The notes under the pieces were generated by a model. It worked only from the letters and a program-made list of their open reading frames with translations. It searched no databases and had not been told where the DNA came from. This document shows, in pieces, positions 11,401 to 20,469 of a DNA stretch of 64,000 bases. How positions within the stretch are numbered: the first letter of the stretch is position 1; each line of letters opens with the position of its first letter. Source of the stretch: Prochlorococcus sp. AG-347-L02 (GTDB lineage Bacteria > Cyanobacteriota > Cyanobacteriia > PCC-6307 > Cyanobiaceae); the NCBI GenBank assembly GCA_003281255.1, contig QCCL01000001.1, forward strand, positions 62,001-126,000, in the 5' to 3' direction. Made by a program: the position numbers and the translations under genes.

Positions 11401-12404
11401 AACTCTATTGGAATAATGAAAAGAATATTGAAATAATTTCAAATGAAACAATTTTGAATTCAGTTCTTTTGGGAGAAACTTTGCCTAATTATTTGAATAA
11501 TTTGAGTTTTAATAATCTTAAATTAAAACTTGGTCCAGATTTTAAACTTCAATATTCAGAATTAATTCAAGCTTATTTAGATACCAAATTAGACCTCAAT
11601 ATAAACGGAAAGGTAGGCAAAGATTTAAATGCTAGAGGTCTAATTTACCTTAAAAAAGGTAGAGCTAATTTATATACTACGCCATTTAAACTTGATAAAA
11701 ATAAAGAGAACTATATTTTATTTGCATCAAGAAGTGGCGTTGTTCCATTTATTAATTTTTCTCTGATTAGTAAAGTTCCAGATTCTATAATACCTATAAG
11801 TGAAAATAATCAGGATTCAAACATCTCAGGTGATCTTGATGTAAATGCGACTTCTAATGGTTTGGGGTCATTTGGGATTGGTAATTCAAGGCTTATCAAA
11901 ATTGAAGCATCTTATGAAGGATTTTTAGATCAATTATCTTTTGCTGATGAAAATAGAAGAATTCAATTAAGGAGCACGCCAAGTTATAACAGATCACAAA
12001 TAATTGGTTTGATTGGAGGTAATTCTGCAAATTTAATAAATAGAGCATTTATTTCTCAACTTAATAATGCTGATGCATTTAGTGAAAGATTTCAGTTATC
12101 TCTATATCCAGCGTTAATAGAAAATAATGATTCATTTAATAATATTTTTTCCAATGAAAATTTAGATATAGAAAATGATGGTCAATCTTCTAATGAGGAA
12201 TTTTCTTCTCAAGCTTGGGTAGCCGAAATAGGTCTTGATATTACTGATGCGATAAATTTTGCCTTTCAAACGGTTCCAGGTAGGGATGATATTTCACCTT
12301 TAGGAATTTTGACTTTTCAAGCAAATCCAAACTTAGAATTATTAGGTTCTTATGATTCCAATGGGGATTGGAAAAGTCAAGTTCAATTATTTTTTAGATA
12401 TTAA
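8448..12404 (+). CDS. TamB/Tic236-like translocation and assembly module protein
   Basis: This 1318-aa protein has one N-terminal membrane segment (about residues 16-36), then a very long run of repeating beta-strand segments. It ends in a DUF490/TamB domain with the aromatic C-terminal tail QLFFRY. TamB-family proteins bridge the inner and outer envelope and help assembly of outer-membrane proteins or lipid transfer; the plastid relative is TIC236. The middle is unusually rich in Asn, Lys and Ile, reflecting the low GC. Two in-frame TTG codons (8448 and 8460) are the only reasonable starts near the hydrophobic segment. The exact start is uncertain. Confidence 0.85.
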   Translation: MGSNLKKIRSLNLNTKILLVGMLLPLGFLGTFLLNNFLKETYSSRKLDLEESIENLLDKNVDLGDYVGIRFLGISLGNSKINDKKNIDSEIKAKNLYVGIMPFRSFLKQKWIVKISPKEAAIKIDRDFFKRDEFYKNVRSTKKSQSKYELNFNLNKYSDLKFNKVGLKIKVKGNVIYKSRNRQIIANVKSKFDEKGFLDFKFNTKLNQDYLKLDLFSNGLDLENSEYIIGDRKISFKKGNFKSNFKFNKLPNETFCKGRFSFTNIKIKSESLSENINSDSTSFFCKDNYLIGNSEKLNYGTLTSNFNLNVPFNKSSNNIDLIGSIGYINSLNPDIKLSGNMPYWFDKRGINFGDIDTSFKINRTQLSNLNIFRKNDIRGFITAKGELKGKITDPDISINFNVDYPHFKGIRIRETWEGDIKNENNGFLLNMKNRYSPIPSFLSIKFDSDLKLDNANFIRVFNSNKGTVGIVKDDNIYNWRANNFPLDELELSLNKNQFDRIDGIINGEGSISSDQSSLDGRLAWSLGKYRNINLANSLFDFSVKNNYFYINSSLYPIDGGVIEVEYDSNKNNFINSEFTNVSTSWTILTTVDIFNFDNKKVIPISKSNILDDLEINNNNKSFKDRIDFINNFIENSNVLEDKFNLQKYLNKFRSRYDGKITIQGDRPENYKLNAKLNGYLDVPIGEYNNNKEEFSIDLEGGLLTGKGSLIINKLPLSTANIFLNKPRDFFGGIDMNLFYDLDTKSFSSEISSNNSSIKNKIIIFDKGLVEFDNSVFDIDFSLLINDSEIPINIEGSIPINKSDNLDLRLIGNGKFIELIDIFADEYFTFKEGDVNLRIILKGTLNKPLLNGFVAINDSEIDFFNNIIKDINSIIIFDFDSLEINNLQAKAEDSGEIFIKGSLPFYSKNDSEKAKINLITKRFTLEKDNFNFLVDSDIDLSGSFESPVLGGSLSFNNGFINLNSKNQNNKNRKNPIRKEDEKDWPELYWNNEKNIEIISNETILNSVLLGETLPNYLNNLSFNNLKLKLGPDFKLQYSELIQAYLDTKLDLNINGKVGKDLNARGLIYLKKGRANLYTTPFKLDKNKENYILFASRSGVVPFINFSLISKVPDSIIPISENNQDSNISGDLDVNATSNGLGSFGIGNSRLIKIEASYEGFLDQLSFADENRRIQLRSTPSYNRSQIIGLIGGNSANLINRAFISQLNNADAFSERFQLSLYPALIENNDSFNNIFSNENLDIENDGQSSNEEFSSQAWVAEIGLDITDAINFAFQTVPGRDDISPLGILTFQANPNLELLGSYDSNGDWKSQVQLFFRY

Positions 12405-12470
12405 CTTAGAAAGAAATTTAGTTTAAAGAATCGTTAATTTGAATTATCATTATATTATCTAAAAAATATT

Positions 12471-13781
12471 ATGGCTAATATCTTTGAAGTCCCTCAGCCA
12501 GATAATGATCTTCTAGAAAAAGCTGAGAAAGTTCGTTTGGCATCAATAAAAATAAGTCAGACTGAAAATCAAAATCGAATTAAAGCCTTAAATTTTATGG
12601 CTGATTATCTAGAAAAAAATTCTAAAGAAATATTAAAGGCTAATAATGCGGATTATTTAAATGCAGAAAAAAAGGGTATTTCTAGGGCTTTACTTTCTAG
12701 ATTAAAGTTATCAAAATCAAAATTAAATTCAGGAATTGAAGGGGTAAGAAAAGTTGGAGACTTGGCTGATCCTGTAAATCAAGTTCAAATAAAAAGAGAG
12801 CTTTCCAAGGGGTTGATCTTAGAGAGAAAAACTGTACCGATTGGAGTTTTAGGGGTTATTTTTGAATCAAGGCCAGATGCTGTGATGCAGATTAGTTCTT
12901 TAGCAATAAGATCAGGTAATGGAGTAATACTAAAAGGTGGTAGTGAAGCCAATTTAACAAATACTTCAATAGTGAAAGCATTGCAAGAAGGTCTAAATGA
13001 ATCAGGTCTTGATAAAAATGCAATATGTTTATTAACAAGCAGAAAAGATAGCATGGCGATGTTAAATCTTGAGAAATATATTAATTTAATAATTCCAAGA
13101 GGAAGTAATGAATTAGTTAAATTTATTCAGGAGAACACAAGAATTCCTGTGCTAGGCCATGCTGATGGAATTTGTCACTTGTTTATAGATATTGATGCAA
13201 ATCTAGAGATGGCTTTATCAGTTGCTTTGGACAGCAAAATTCAATATCCTGCAGCATGTAATGCTATCGAAACTTTATTAGTCCATAAAGATATCGCACC
13301 AGCTTTTTTAGAAAAGGCCATCCCTTTATTTAATTCTAATGATGTCAAATTAATTGGAGATAAGAGATCAGTTGAATTAGGGTTGAAGTTTGAGGCTAGT
13401 CTAGAAGACTGGAAAACTGAATATTTGGATTTAATTTTATCGATAAAAATTGTTGATGATCTCGAGGAGGCAATCACACATATTCAAAAATATAGTTCAA
13501 AACATACAGATGGAATAATTACTGAAAATTCTCATACTGCCAATAAATTTATGAGTGTAGTTGATAGTGCAGGAGTTTTTCATAATTGCTCTACTAGGTT
13601 TGCAGATGGCTTTAGATATGGATTCGGAGCTGAAGTTGGTATATCTACTCAAACTCTTCCACCAAGAGGACCTGTCGGTCTAGAAGGTTTGGTAACTTAT
13701 AAATATTTCCTAAAGGGTGATGGGAATATAGTTGATGATTTTTCATCAGGAAAGGCTATCTATACACATAAAGATCTTTAA
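12471..13781 (+). CDS. proA: Gamma-glutamyl phosphate reductase
   Basis: ProA reduces gamma-glutamyl phosphate to glutamate semialdehyde with NADPH in proline synthesis. The 436-aa length is normal. Diagnostic segments are GVIFESRPDA, a GNGVILKGGSEA cofactor region, IPRGS, and the active-site region YPAACNAIETLL with its catalytic cysteine. A conserved C-terminal segment reads FGAEVGISTQTLPPRGPVGLEGL. The gene is 11 bp ahead of folB, suggesting co-transcription. Confidence 0.96.
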   Translation: MANIFEVPQPDNDLLEKAEKVRLASIKISQTENQNRIKALNFMADYLEKNSKEILKANNADYLNAEKKGISRALLSRLKLSKSKLNSGIEGVRKVGDLADPVNQVQIKRELSKGLILERKTVPIGVLGVIFESRPDAVMQISSLAIRSGNGVILKGGSEANLTNTSIVKALQEGLNESGLDKNAICLLTSRKDSMAMLNLEKYINLIIPRGSNELVKFIQENTRIPVLGHADGICHLFIDIDANLEMALSVALDSKIQYPAACNAIETLLVHKDIAPAFLEKAIPLFNSNDVKLIGDKRSVELGLKFEASLEDWKTEYLDLILSIKIVDDLEEAITHIQKYSSKHTDGIITENSHTANKFMSVVDSAGVFHNCSTRFADGFRYGFGAEVGISTQTLPPRGPVGLEGLVTYKYFLKGDGNIVDDFSSGKAIYTHKDL

Positions 13782-13792
13782 AACTTTTAAAG

Positions 13793-14155
13793 ATGGAAAC
13801 TTTTTTAAAAATTGAGAATATTAAACTTTGGGCAAGGGTTGGCGTACTTGATGAAGAAAGAGAATTAGGCCAACTATTTATTTTAGATATATTTTTGTGG
13901 ACTGATTTTGAAAAATGTACAATAAATGATGATATAAAAAAAACAATTGACTATTCAAAATTAGTTCAAATTTTAAAAGATCAATCAAAGAAAATATATT
14001 GTTATACAATAGAAAAATATTCCAACGCAATTTTAGAAATCATTGATCAGGAATTTAAACTTTCTAAAGTTAAAATAATTTTGACAAAATGCAACCCTCC
14101 AATCACAGGTTTTGATGGAAAGGTGTCAATAGTAAGAATTCTTGAAAATAATTAA
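13793..14155 (+). CDS. folB: Dihydroneopterin aldolase
   Basis: FolB converts dihydroneopterin to 6-hydroxymethyl-dihydropterin in folate synthesis. The protein is 120 aa, the usual size. Family features are the N-terminal ARVGVLDEERELGQ with the conserved Gly and Glu, a central D-Y-(S)-K stretch, and a C-terminal KCNPPITGFDGKVSI. It follows proA by 11 bp and overlaps the next gene by 14 bp. Confidence 0.92.
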   Translation: METFLKIENIKLWARVGVLDEERELGQLFILDIFLWTDFEKCTINDDIKKTIDYSKLVQILKDQSKKIYCYTIEKYSNAILEIIDQEFKLSKVKIILTKCNPPITGFDGKVSIVRILENN

Positions 14156-14753
14156 AGTATTGGAAAGAAGAAATCCTATCATATTGATTCATGGCCTTTG
14201 GAATACTTCAAGTATTTTTTCTTCTATTACCCCTAAACTTGATAATATTGGCATTGAATATTTTGCCCCAACTCTTGAGCATTCATGTGGAATGACTTCA
14301 ATACTTGATTTGACTAATAAATTAAACGAATTGATTTTAGAGAAATACGGTTTAGAAAAAGAAATAGATATTTTGGGATTTTCTATGGGAGGAATAATTG
14401 GTAGGCAATGGCTTCAAAAATTTAATGGATATAAAAGAACAAGAAGATTAATATCTATAGGGTCCCCTCATAAAGGAACTTTGATGGCTCAATTTATACC
14501 TAAATACCCTTTTAAAGGTATATCAGAAATGAAAATAAATAGTAAGTTTTTAAAAGAACTCGCAAATAATGATTTTTTTCTTGACGATATTGAGTGTATA
14601 AATTTCTTTACTTATTGGGATTTGATGGTTTTCCCTGGCTGGTGGACAAATTTAAATTTTGGGAAAAAAATATCAGTGAAAGTATATAAACATAGAAATC
14701 TTGTAAGAAATAGATCTGTGGTGGATAAAATAATCGATGAAATTATTATGTAG
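14142..14753 (+). CDS. Lipase-like alpha/beta hydrolase
   Basis: This 203-aa protein begins with the oxyanion-hole motif LIHGLW (residues 15-20). It has the nucleophile elbow GFSMGG with S81, an SIGSPHKGT segment typical of triacylglycerol lipases and PGAP1-like esterases, and a late His (KHRN) that may complete the triad. It starts at a TTG inside the 3' end of folB (a second in-frame TTG lies at 14160), so translation is probably coupled. The last 8 bp overlap the oppositely directed oligopeptidase gene. The substrate is unknown. Confidence 0.8.
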   Translation: MKIIKVLERRNPIILIHGLWNTSSIFSSITPKLDNIGIEYFAPTLEHSCGMTSILDLTNKLNELILEKYGLEKEIDILGFSMGGIIGRQWLQKFNGYKRTRRLISIGSPHKGTLMAQFIPKYPFKGISEMKINSKFLKELANNDFFLDDIECINFFTYWDLMVFPGWWTNLNFGKKISVKVYKHRNLVRNRSVVDKIIDEIIM

Positions 14754-16833
14754 CTGCAGATAAGCCTAAGTGTCTTATTAAGGAATCTGATTGTGGCTCT
14801 CTTCCCCTGAATAGTTTGAATATGTCTAAGGGAGGTAAGCTCCCACCCAAGCTAAGTATTGTATCTTTGAATTTCTTTCCTATTAACTTTAAATCTTCAG
14901 AGTTTTCTAGATCAGCTTCTTCAAACATTGAAAATGCATCAGCACTTAAAACTTCAGCCCATTTATATGAGTAATATCCTGCAGAATAGCCGCCTGCAAA
15001 TATATGACTAAAACAACAAAGAAAGTGATCTTCTTGGATTGGTTCAATAACAGTAGTTTGTTTTGCAATTTCTCTTCTTATTTCATCTGCTGCTTTACCT
15101 TCGTTTTGATCAATACTACTGTGCAATCTGAGATCTGTAATTGCAAAATGTAGTTGTCTAAGAGTAGCCATACCACAATTAAAAGTTCTATTCTTTAAAA
15201 GCTTCTCAAAATTCTCATCAGATAATTTTTCTCCTGTTTTGTAGTGCTTAGCAATATTCATAAGTGTATTTTTATGAAAACACCAGTTTTCCATAAATTG
15301 ACTTGGAAGTTCGACTGCATCCCACTCAACATTGTTGATACCAGCTGCTTGAGGAAGATTTACAGTAGTAAGCATGTGTTGAAGACCATGACCAAATTCA
15401 TGGAAAAGTGTCTGAACTTCTTCAAAACTCATCAAACTAGGCTTATCTTTTGATGGTGGAGTCTGATTACAAACGAGATAAGCTACAGGGAGCGTCTTTT
15501 TGCCAACATTATTTTTATTCAAACATTCATCCATCCAAGCCCCTCCTCTTTTTGATTCAGGCCTCGAATATGGATCTAGGTAAAATGATGCAATTTTTTC
15601 ATTTTCTTTATTGAGGATATTAAAAAATAAAACATCATCATTCCAAAGAGGTGCCTCATCAGTTGCCTCGACTACTTTAATTTCAAAAAGCTTTTCACTT
15701 AATTTAAATAAACCCTTCAAAACATCATTTAGTGGGAACCAAGGTCTCAAAGACTCTTGATCCAGATTTAGCTTTTCCTTTCTAAGAAGTTCGGACCAAT
15801 AACTAATATCCCATGGCTTGATATTCTGTGATTTTGAAACCCCATTAGCTTTAGAAAACTTATCGAGGGTTTCTAATTCAATTTTTGCGGTTTTGAATGC
15901 TGGTTCTCTCAATTCTTCTAAAAGGTTTTCAACATTTTTGATTTCTTTCGCCATTTTCGTTGACAAACTTAGTTCTGCCCAACTTTTATAACCGAGAAGA
16001 TTAGCCTGTTTAGTTCTAAGAGATAATATATCTTCAATGATTTGAGAATTATTTTTTTCTCCTTGAGATGCCCTACTAACGAATGCCTTATATAGTTTCT
16101 CTCTAAGGTTACGGTCGGTGGCATATGTCATGTATGAAGTATAAGTTGGGATATCTAGACTTAATTTCCAAGGACCATTTTTGATATCGACTTCTTCATC
16201 TTTTTTTAAGTGGTTGTGTGCAGAAATTGCCATTAATTCAAGTACTCTTTCCGGAAGACCATCAACTTCAGATTTTTTATTTAATATTAAAAACCATTTA
16301 TTAGTCGCATCAAGAACATTATTGCTGAAGTCTGTTGATAGCTTTCCAAGCTTTTCTGAAATGTTGTTGAATTCTTCTTGATCATTCTTTTGTAGTGAAA
16401 TGCCTCTATGTTTCATCTCAAGAATTTCTTTATCTAAAATTCTATTTTTAATTTGATCAAAGTTATTTGTCTCTTTGAGCTTAACTAAACAATTGTAAAT
16501 TATTTTACTTTGTCCGAATTTATTACTCAAGCTTATAATCTCTGGAAGAAATTTTGAATAAATGTCTCTTAGACTTTCAGAATTATTTACTGCATTTAGG
16601 TGGCTTATTACTCCCCAACTCCATCTGAGAATTTCATTGACTTCATTTAAGGGATTTATTACCTTATCCCAATTTAAATTATTGTTAATCAAATAGTTAG
16701 ATAAATTTTTCTCAATGTTTTCAAAATCTTCAGCTATCTTTTTTAGGACTTCTGGGAATTGTTTACTTATACTTTCGGGAGTAAATTTTTTAAATTCTGG
16801 TAATTCTCCATATTTAAAAATCGAGGTATTCAT
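14746..16833 (-). CDS. prlC: M3-family oligopeptidase (oligopeptidase A-like)
   Basis: This 695-aa cytoplasmic zinc metallopeptidase of the thimet/oligopeptidase A family cleaves short peptides, for example released signal peptides. The zinc motif HEFGH is at residues 478-482, with the downstream Glu ligand in the following helix region. The length matches OpdA/PrlC. The gene is convergent with the lipase-like gene (8-bp overlap) and 13 bp downstream of the ndhD stop. Family is certain; the specific peptide substrates are not. Confidence 0.93.
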   Translation of the reverse strand: MNTSIFKYGELPEFKKFTPESISKQFPEVLKKIAEDFENIEKNLSNYLINNNLNWDKVINPLNEVNEILRWSWGVISHLNAVNNSESLRDIYSKFLPEIISLSNKFGQSKIIYNCLVKLKETNNFDQIKNRILDKEILEMKHRGISLQKNDQEEFNNISEKLGKLSTDFSNNVLDATNKWFLILNKKSEVDGLPERVLELMAISAHNHLKKDEEVDIKNGPWKLSLDIPTYTSYMTYATDRNLREKLYKAFVSRASQGEKNNSQIIEDILSLRTKQANLLGYKSWAELSLSTKMAKEIKNVENLLEELREPAFKTAKIELETLDKFSKANGVSKSQNIKPWDISYWSELLRKEKLNLDQESLRPWFPLNDVLKGLFKLSEKLFEIKVVEATDEAPLWNDDVLFFNILNKENEKIASFYLDPYSRPESKRGGAWMDECLNKNNVGKKTLPVAYLVCNQTPPSKDKPSLMSFEEVQTLFHEFGHGLQHMLTTVNLPQAAGINNVEWDAVELPSQFMENWCFHKNTLMNIAKHYKTGEKLSDENFEKLLKNRTFNCGMATLRQLHFAITDLRLHSSIDQNEGKAADEIRREIAKQTTVIEPIQEDHFLCCFSHIFAGGYSAGYYSYKWAEVLSADAFSMFEEADLENSEDLKLIGKKFKDTILSLGGSLPPLDIFKLFRGREPQSDSLIRHLGLSAAT

Positions 16834-16846
16834 ATACTAAAAAAAT

Positions 16847-18388
16847 TTAGTTAACTAAAATTGGTATTAATCCTACTAACTTAGCTAAAGTGAGCTGCTG
16901 ACTGAGAGCATTCGTTGAAGATTCGTATAAATTTATCGCGATTTTTGGCCAAAAACCTATAACCAAAGTAGGCAATAATAAGCTGAACCCAATCGTCAAT
17001 TCTCGACCATTCATCTCTTTAACTGTAGCTAGTGCAGGAATTCTAGGGCCAAAGAATACTCTTCTACACATTGATAGTAGGTATATTGGCGTTAGAACTA
17101 AACCTATTGCTGCAATAAGGATAGTGATCGATCTAAAGATAGAGCTGAACCCTTCTTGACTAGTGATTCCTAAAAATACAGTTATTTCACTTATAAATCC
17201 ACTCATCCCAGGTAGGGCTAGAGAGGCCAAAGAACTTGCCAAGAAAAAAGCAAAAGTTATTGGCAAAACCTTTGCCAATCCGCCCATATTTGGAATCGAA
17301 AGGGTATTTGTTCTTTCATAGAATGAGCCCGTAACAAAAAACATAGCTGCAGCTATAAGCCCGTGACTTATCATTTGGAGCATTGCTCCGCTTATACCTA
17401 AAGCGTCTACTGCTCCAATCCCTAATAGAACAAAACCCATATGACTAACAGAGCTACATGCAATTCTCCTTTTAACATTATCTTGAGCAAATGCATTAAG
17501 AGCTCCATAAATTATATTTATAATTCCAAGAATAATTAGCGCAGGCGCAATTTGAAGATGTACTTCAGGTAGTATTTGAACATTGAATCTTAAGAGGGCA
17601 TAGCCTCCCATTTTTAAGAGTATTCCAGCGAGTAACATTGAAACTGGAGCATTAGCCTCTCCATGTGCATCGGGCAGCCAAGTATGTAATGGAAAGATAG
17701 GAAGTTTTACTCCAAAACCAATTAAAAATCCTAAATAAGATAATAAAGCTAGGCTGCCTGTTACATGCTTATTGGTTAAATCAGTAATATTTAAAGTGAA
17801 AGTATCACCGCTTAAGGCAAGCGCTAACCCACTTACGAGTATTAATAAAGAAGCTAAAGCTGTATAAAGAATGAATTTTGTGGCCGCATATAATTTCTTT
17901 TTCCCTCCCCAAATCGCAATAAGAAGATATACCGGAACTAATTCGAGTTCCCATGCCAAGAAAAATAATAGGAAATCTTGAGAAAGGAAAACTAATGCCT
18001 GTGCTGATGCTTGGACTAATAAAAGAGCAAAATATAAATTAGATTTTTTCTTAATTTTCCAACTAGCCGCAGCTGATAAAAATGTAATTAACCCACTTAA
18101 TGCTACTAATGGAGCAGATAACCCATCTACGCCAAGAGACCACTCTAAGCCTATAGATGGTAACCAGGAAGCTCTTTCTACTAGTTGTAAAGAGCTATCT
18201 GAAGTATTGAATTTTTGAAAAAGGACACCGATTATTAGTAAAAAATCTATAAATAAAAAACTTAATGAGATATTTCTAGGAAGTGTATTATCTTCTCCTT
18301 CTTTTGAACTCAAGAAAGGCATTATTAATGCCCCTACTAAAGGCAGTAAAACAATAGATGATAGCCAAGGAAAAGTTTCTAAATTCAT
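16847..18388 (-). CDS. ndhD: NAD(P)H-quinone oxidoreductase subunit 4 (NDH-1)
   Basis: This 513-aa, highly hydrophobic protein has about 14 predicted helices, a Mrp-antiporter-like proton-pumping subunit of the thylakoid NDH-1 complex. Recognisable segments are [39 protein letters not shown] and the [19 protein letters not shown] helix with conserved Lys and His. NDH-1 drives cyclic electron flow and respiration; NdhD paralogues also serve CO2-uptake forms. The family context of Prochlorococcus, which lacks most CO2-uptake NDH, favours the respiratory/cyclic type. It ends 13 bp before the oligopeptidase start. Confidence 0.95.
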   Translation of the reverse strand: MNLETFPWLSSIVLLPLVGALIMPFLSSKEGEDNTLPRNISLSFLFIDFLLIIGVLFQKFNTSDSSLQLVERASWLPSIGLEWSLGVDGLSAPLVALSGLITFLSAAASWKIKKKSNLYFALLLVQASAQALVFLSQDFLLFFLAWELELVPVYLLIAIWGGKKKLYAATKFILYTALASLLILVSGLALALSGDTFTLNITDLTNKHVTGSLALLSYLGFLIGFGVKLPIFPLHTWLPDAHGEANAPVSMLLAGILLKMGGYALLRFNVQILPEVHLQIAPALIILGIINIIYGALNAFAQDNVKRRIACSSVSHMGFVLLGIGAVDALGISGAMLQMISHGLIAAAMFFVTGSFYERTNTLSIPNMGGLAKVLPITFAFFLASSLASLALPGMSGFISEITVFLGITSQEGFSSIFRSITILIAAIGLVLTPIYLLSMCRRVFFGPRIPALATVKEMNGRELTIGFSLLLPTLVIGFWPKIAINLYESSTNALSQQLTLAKLVGLIPILVN

Positions 18389-18467
18389 TTAAGTAATGAA
18401 TAATTTTTTTATTCTAGTTGAAGTAGTACTAGCTTGAGACTATAACATTAAAAATGCCTAAGTAAAA

Positions 18468-19415
18468 CTACTTACCAGAGATAGTGCTAAATTGACTGCC
18501 GGTTGTTTGAACGTTTAAGAACGGCGCTCTGCTAGCTACACCTGACTTCTCCCATGCTTTCACCATTGCTTGACTGACGTTTTTACCATTTTCTTTTTTA
18601 CATAAAGCTAAGATACTTGGCCCAGCCCCACTAATTGCACATCCTAGAGCACCTGCATTTAGTGCTGCATCTTTAACTTCTGGTCCACCCTTAATAAGTT
18701 TCCATCTGTATGGTTCATGTAGCTTATCAAACATTCCCTCTTTTATAAGTTCCGCATTTCCTGCTTTTAAGCCATTTAGCAACAAAGTAAGTGCCCCCAT
18801 ATTTGTCACTGCATCTGATATAGGTACATTCTTGGGCATAACCTTTCTTGCTTCACTTGTGCTCAGACGAATTGCAGGGATTGCTACAACAGCTTTAATT
18901 GAATCATGCCAATCACATCTAATGATTCTCCATCTTTGAGAAGAAGACCTAGCGGTCAAACAAAGCCCACCTAGGAGAGAGGGGACTACATTATCAGGAT
19001 GACCCTCTATATCAATGGCAAGTTCAAGGAGTTTTTCTTTGGACAATGGGGAATTCATTATTGCATTTGCTCCTATTAATCCAGCAACTATTGCTGTAGC
19101 ACTGCTTCCAAGTCCGCGAGCAGGAGGTACTGCCAACTTAACTCTTGCTTCAAGTGCAAAAGGATCCATATTTGCGCTTTCCCATACTTTCTGAGCCGCT
19201 CTAAAAACTAAGTTTTCTGGCCCTCCTCTCAAATGATTACCATCTGTACTTTCCATTATTAAATCAAATCTATCTCCACCACCTTCAATTCTTGTGAAAA
19301 TAAATTCATTATATAAATCTAATGCTGCACCAAGACAATCGAACCCAGGCCCTAAATTAGCAGTTGTTGAAGGTACTGTGACTCTAATTTTTTTACCTAC
19401 TTCAGGAATAGACAT
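18468..19415 (-). CDS. thrB: Homoserine kinase
   Basis: ThrB phosphorylates homoserine in threonine synthesis. At 315 aa it is a GHMP-kinase. It has an N-terminal VPSTTANLGPGFDCLGAAL substrate/ATP region, the phosphate-binding loop VPPARGLGSSAT (residues 97-108), and a C-terminal GCAISGAGPSILAL. It is 6 bp downstream of glk in a minus-strand run trpS-thrS-glk-thrB. Confidence 0.96.
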   Translation of the reverse strand: MSIPEVGKKIRVTVPSTTANLGPGFDCLGAALDLYNEFIFTRIEGGGDRFDLIMESTDGNHLRGGPENLVFRAAQKVWESANMDPFALEARVKLAVPPARGLGSSATAIVAGLIGANAIMNSPLSKEKLLELAIDIEGHPDNVVPSLLGGLCLTARSSSQRWRIIRCDWHDSIKAVVAIPAIRLSTSEARKVMPKNVPISDAVTNMGALTLLLNGLKAGNAELIKEGMFDKLHEPYRWKLIKGGPEVKDAALNAGALGCAISGAGPSILALCKKENGKNVSQAMVKAWEKSGVASRAPFLNVQTTGSQFSTISGK

Positions 19416-19421
19416 TTTTTG

Positions 19422-20459
19422 TTAGGTAGTTTTTAAAAGCATTTTTGCTCTGCAAGCTGCACTAAAAAGTCCAAACTCTTCATCTAAAATTACTTTCACA
19501 GGTATACTCTTAAGAATATCTTTATATCTACCTTTATCTGAAAAATGTTTCAGAAAAGAATCTGATTTAAAGTTTTTGAAATGTTTTGGAGCTGTTCCGC
19601 CAGAAATCCATAATCCTCCAAAACATAATTCATGTAAAGCTACATCTCCAAGATATGATGCATAATTGCTTAGCCAAATGTTCTCTATTTCTCTAAATAA
19701 CGAATCTCCCTTTGCTGAAAATCTACAAATTTCAGAGGCTAATTTTTGCTGTGTTTTTTTTGACGTTTTTGATTCGTTGAGAATTTTTTGGAAGCTATGA
19801 TTAATTGCATCTGGATAACTAAATCTCCATTTTGCAATATTGCATAATCCCTCACCACTGATAATCCTTTCATAAGAGATTCTTTCAAGATTTAAAAAAT
19901 CTTTTAACCAGACTTTAAGCTCCCATTCTTTTAAAGTTTTTGGTGCGAATTCAATATGACCACCTTCACTAGATAAAACTTCAATTATATCTGAATTAAT
20001 AAGTCCCCTAGCAATTCCTAGGCCAGTCCCAGCTCCAACAATTGTATGTAATTTTTTATTGTTAACTACTGACCCATCTCCCATTTGTATAGTTTGAAAT
20101 TGATTTTCATCAAGAAAAGGAATTCCATAAATTAAAACTGCAAAGTCATTTATCAATTCAACTGAATTAATTTTTAATTTACTTTTTAATTCAACTCTTG
20201 ATATATTCCAAGGTAAGTTAGTAAGTTTGCAATCATCCCCTTTTACTGGACCTGCAATTGCAAAACATGCAGATTTTAGAGTGGAAATATCTAAAGATTG
20301 CTTTTTAAAAAAGTCATCTAGGATTGAATAAAATGAATCCCATTCATTAGAAAAATATTTCTCTTTGAGAACTAATTTTGGAATTCTGGAACTATTTAAT
20401 TTTTCATAAATACCCAAAAGTACTTTTGTCCCTCCAAGATCACACGCTAGAAAATTCAT
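19422..20459 (-). CDS. glk: Glucokinase
   Basis: This 345-aa sugar kinase of the bacterial Glk family phosphorylates glucose at C6. The ATP phosphate-binding motif DLGGTK is at residues 7-12. A conserved NDF motif (ELINDFAVLIYG) holds the catalytic Asp, and GAGTGLG follows. The C-terminus has a GGLWISGG segment. It lies between thrS (10 bp) and thrB (6 bp). In an obligate phototroph it most likely recycles glucose from glycogen or osmolyte turnover. Confidence 0.92.
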   Translation of the reverse strand: MNFLACDLGGTKVLLGIYEKLNSSRIPKLVLKEKYFSNEWDSFYSILDDFFKKQSLDISTLKSACFAIAGPVKGDDCKLTNLPWNISRVELKSKLKINSVELINDFAVLIYGIPFLDENQFQTIQMGDGSVVNNKKLHTIVGAGTGLGIARGLINSDIIEVLSSEGGHIEFAPKTLKEWELKVWLKDFLNLERISYERIISGEGLCNIAKWRFSYPDAINHSFQKILNESKTSKKTQQKLASEICRFSAKGDSLFREIENIWLSNYASYLGDVALHELCFGGLWISGGTAPKHFKNFKSDSFLKHFSDKGRYKDILKSIPVKVILDEEFGLFSAACRAKMLLKTT

Positions 20460-20469
20460 ATATTTGAAA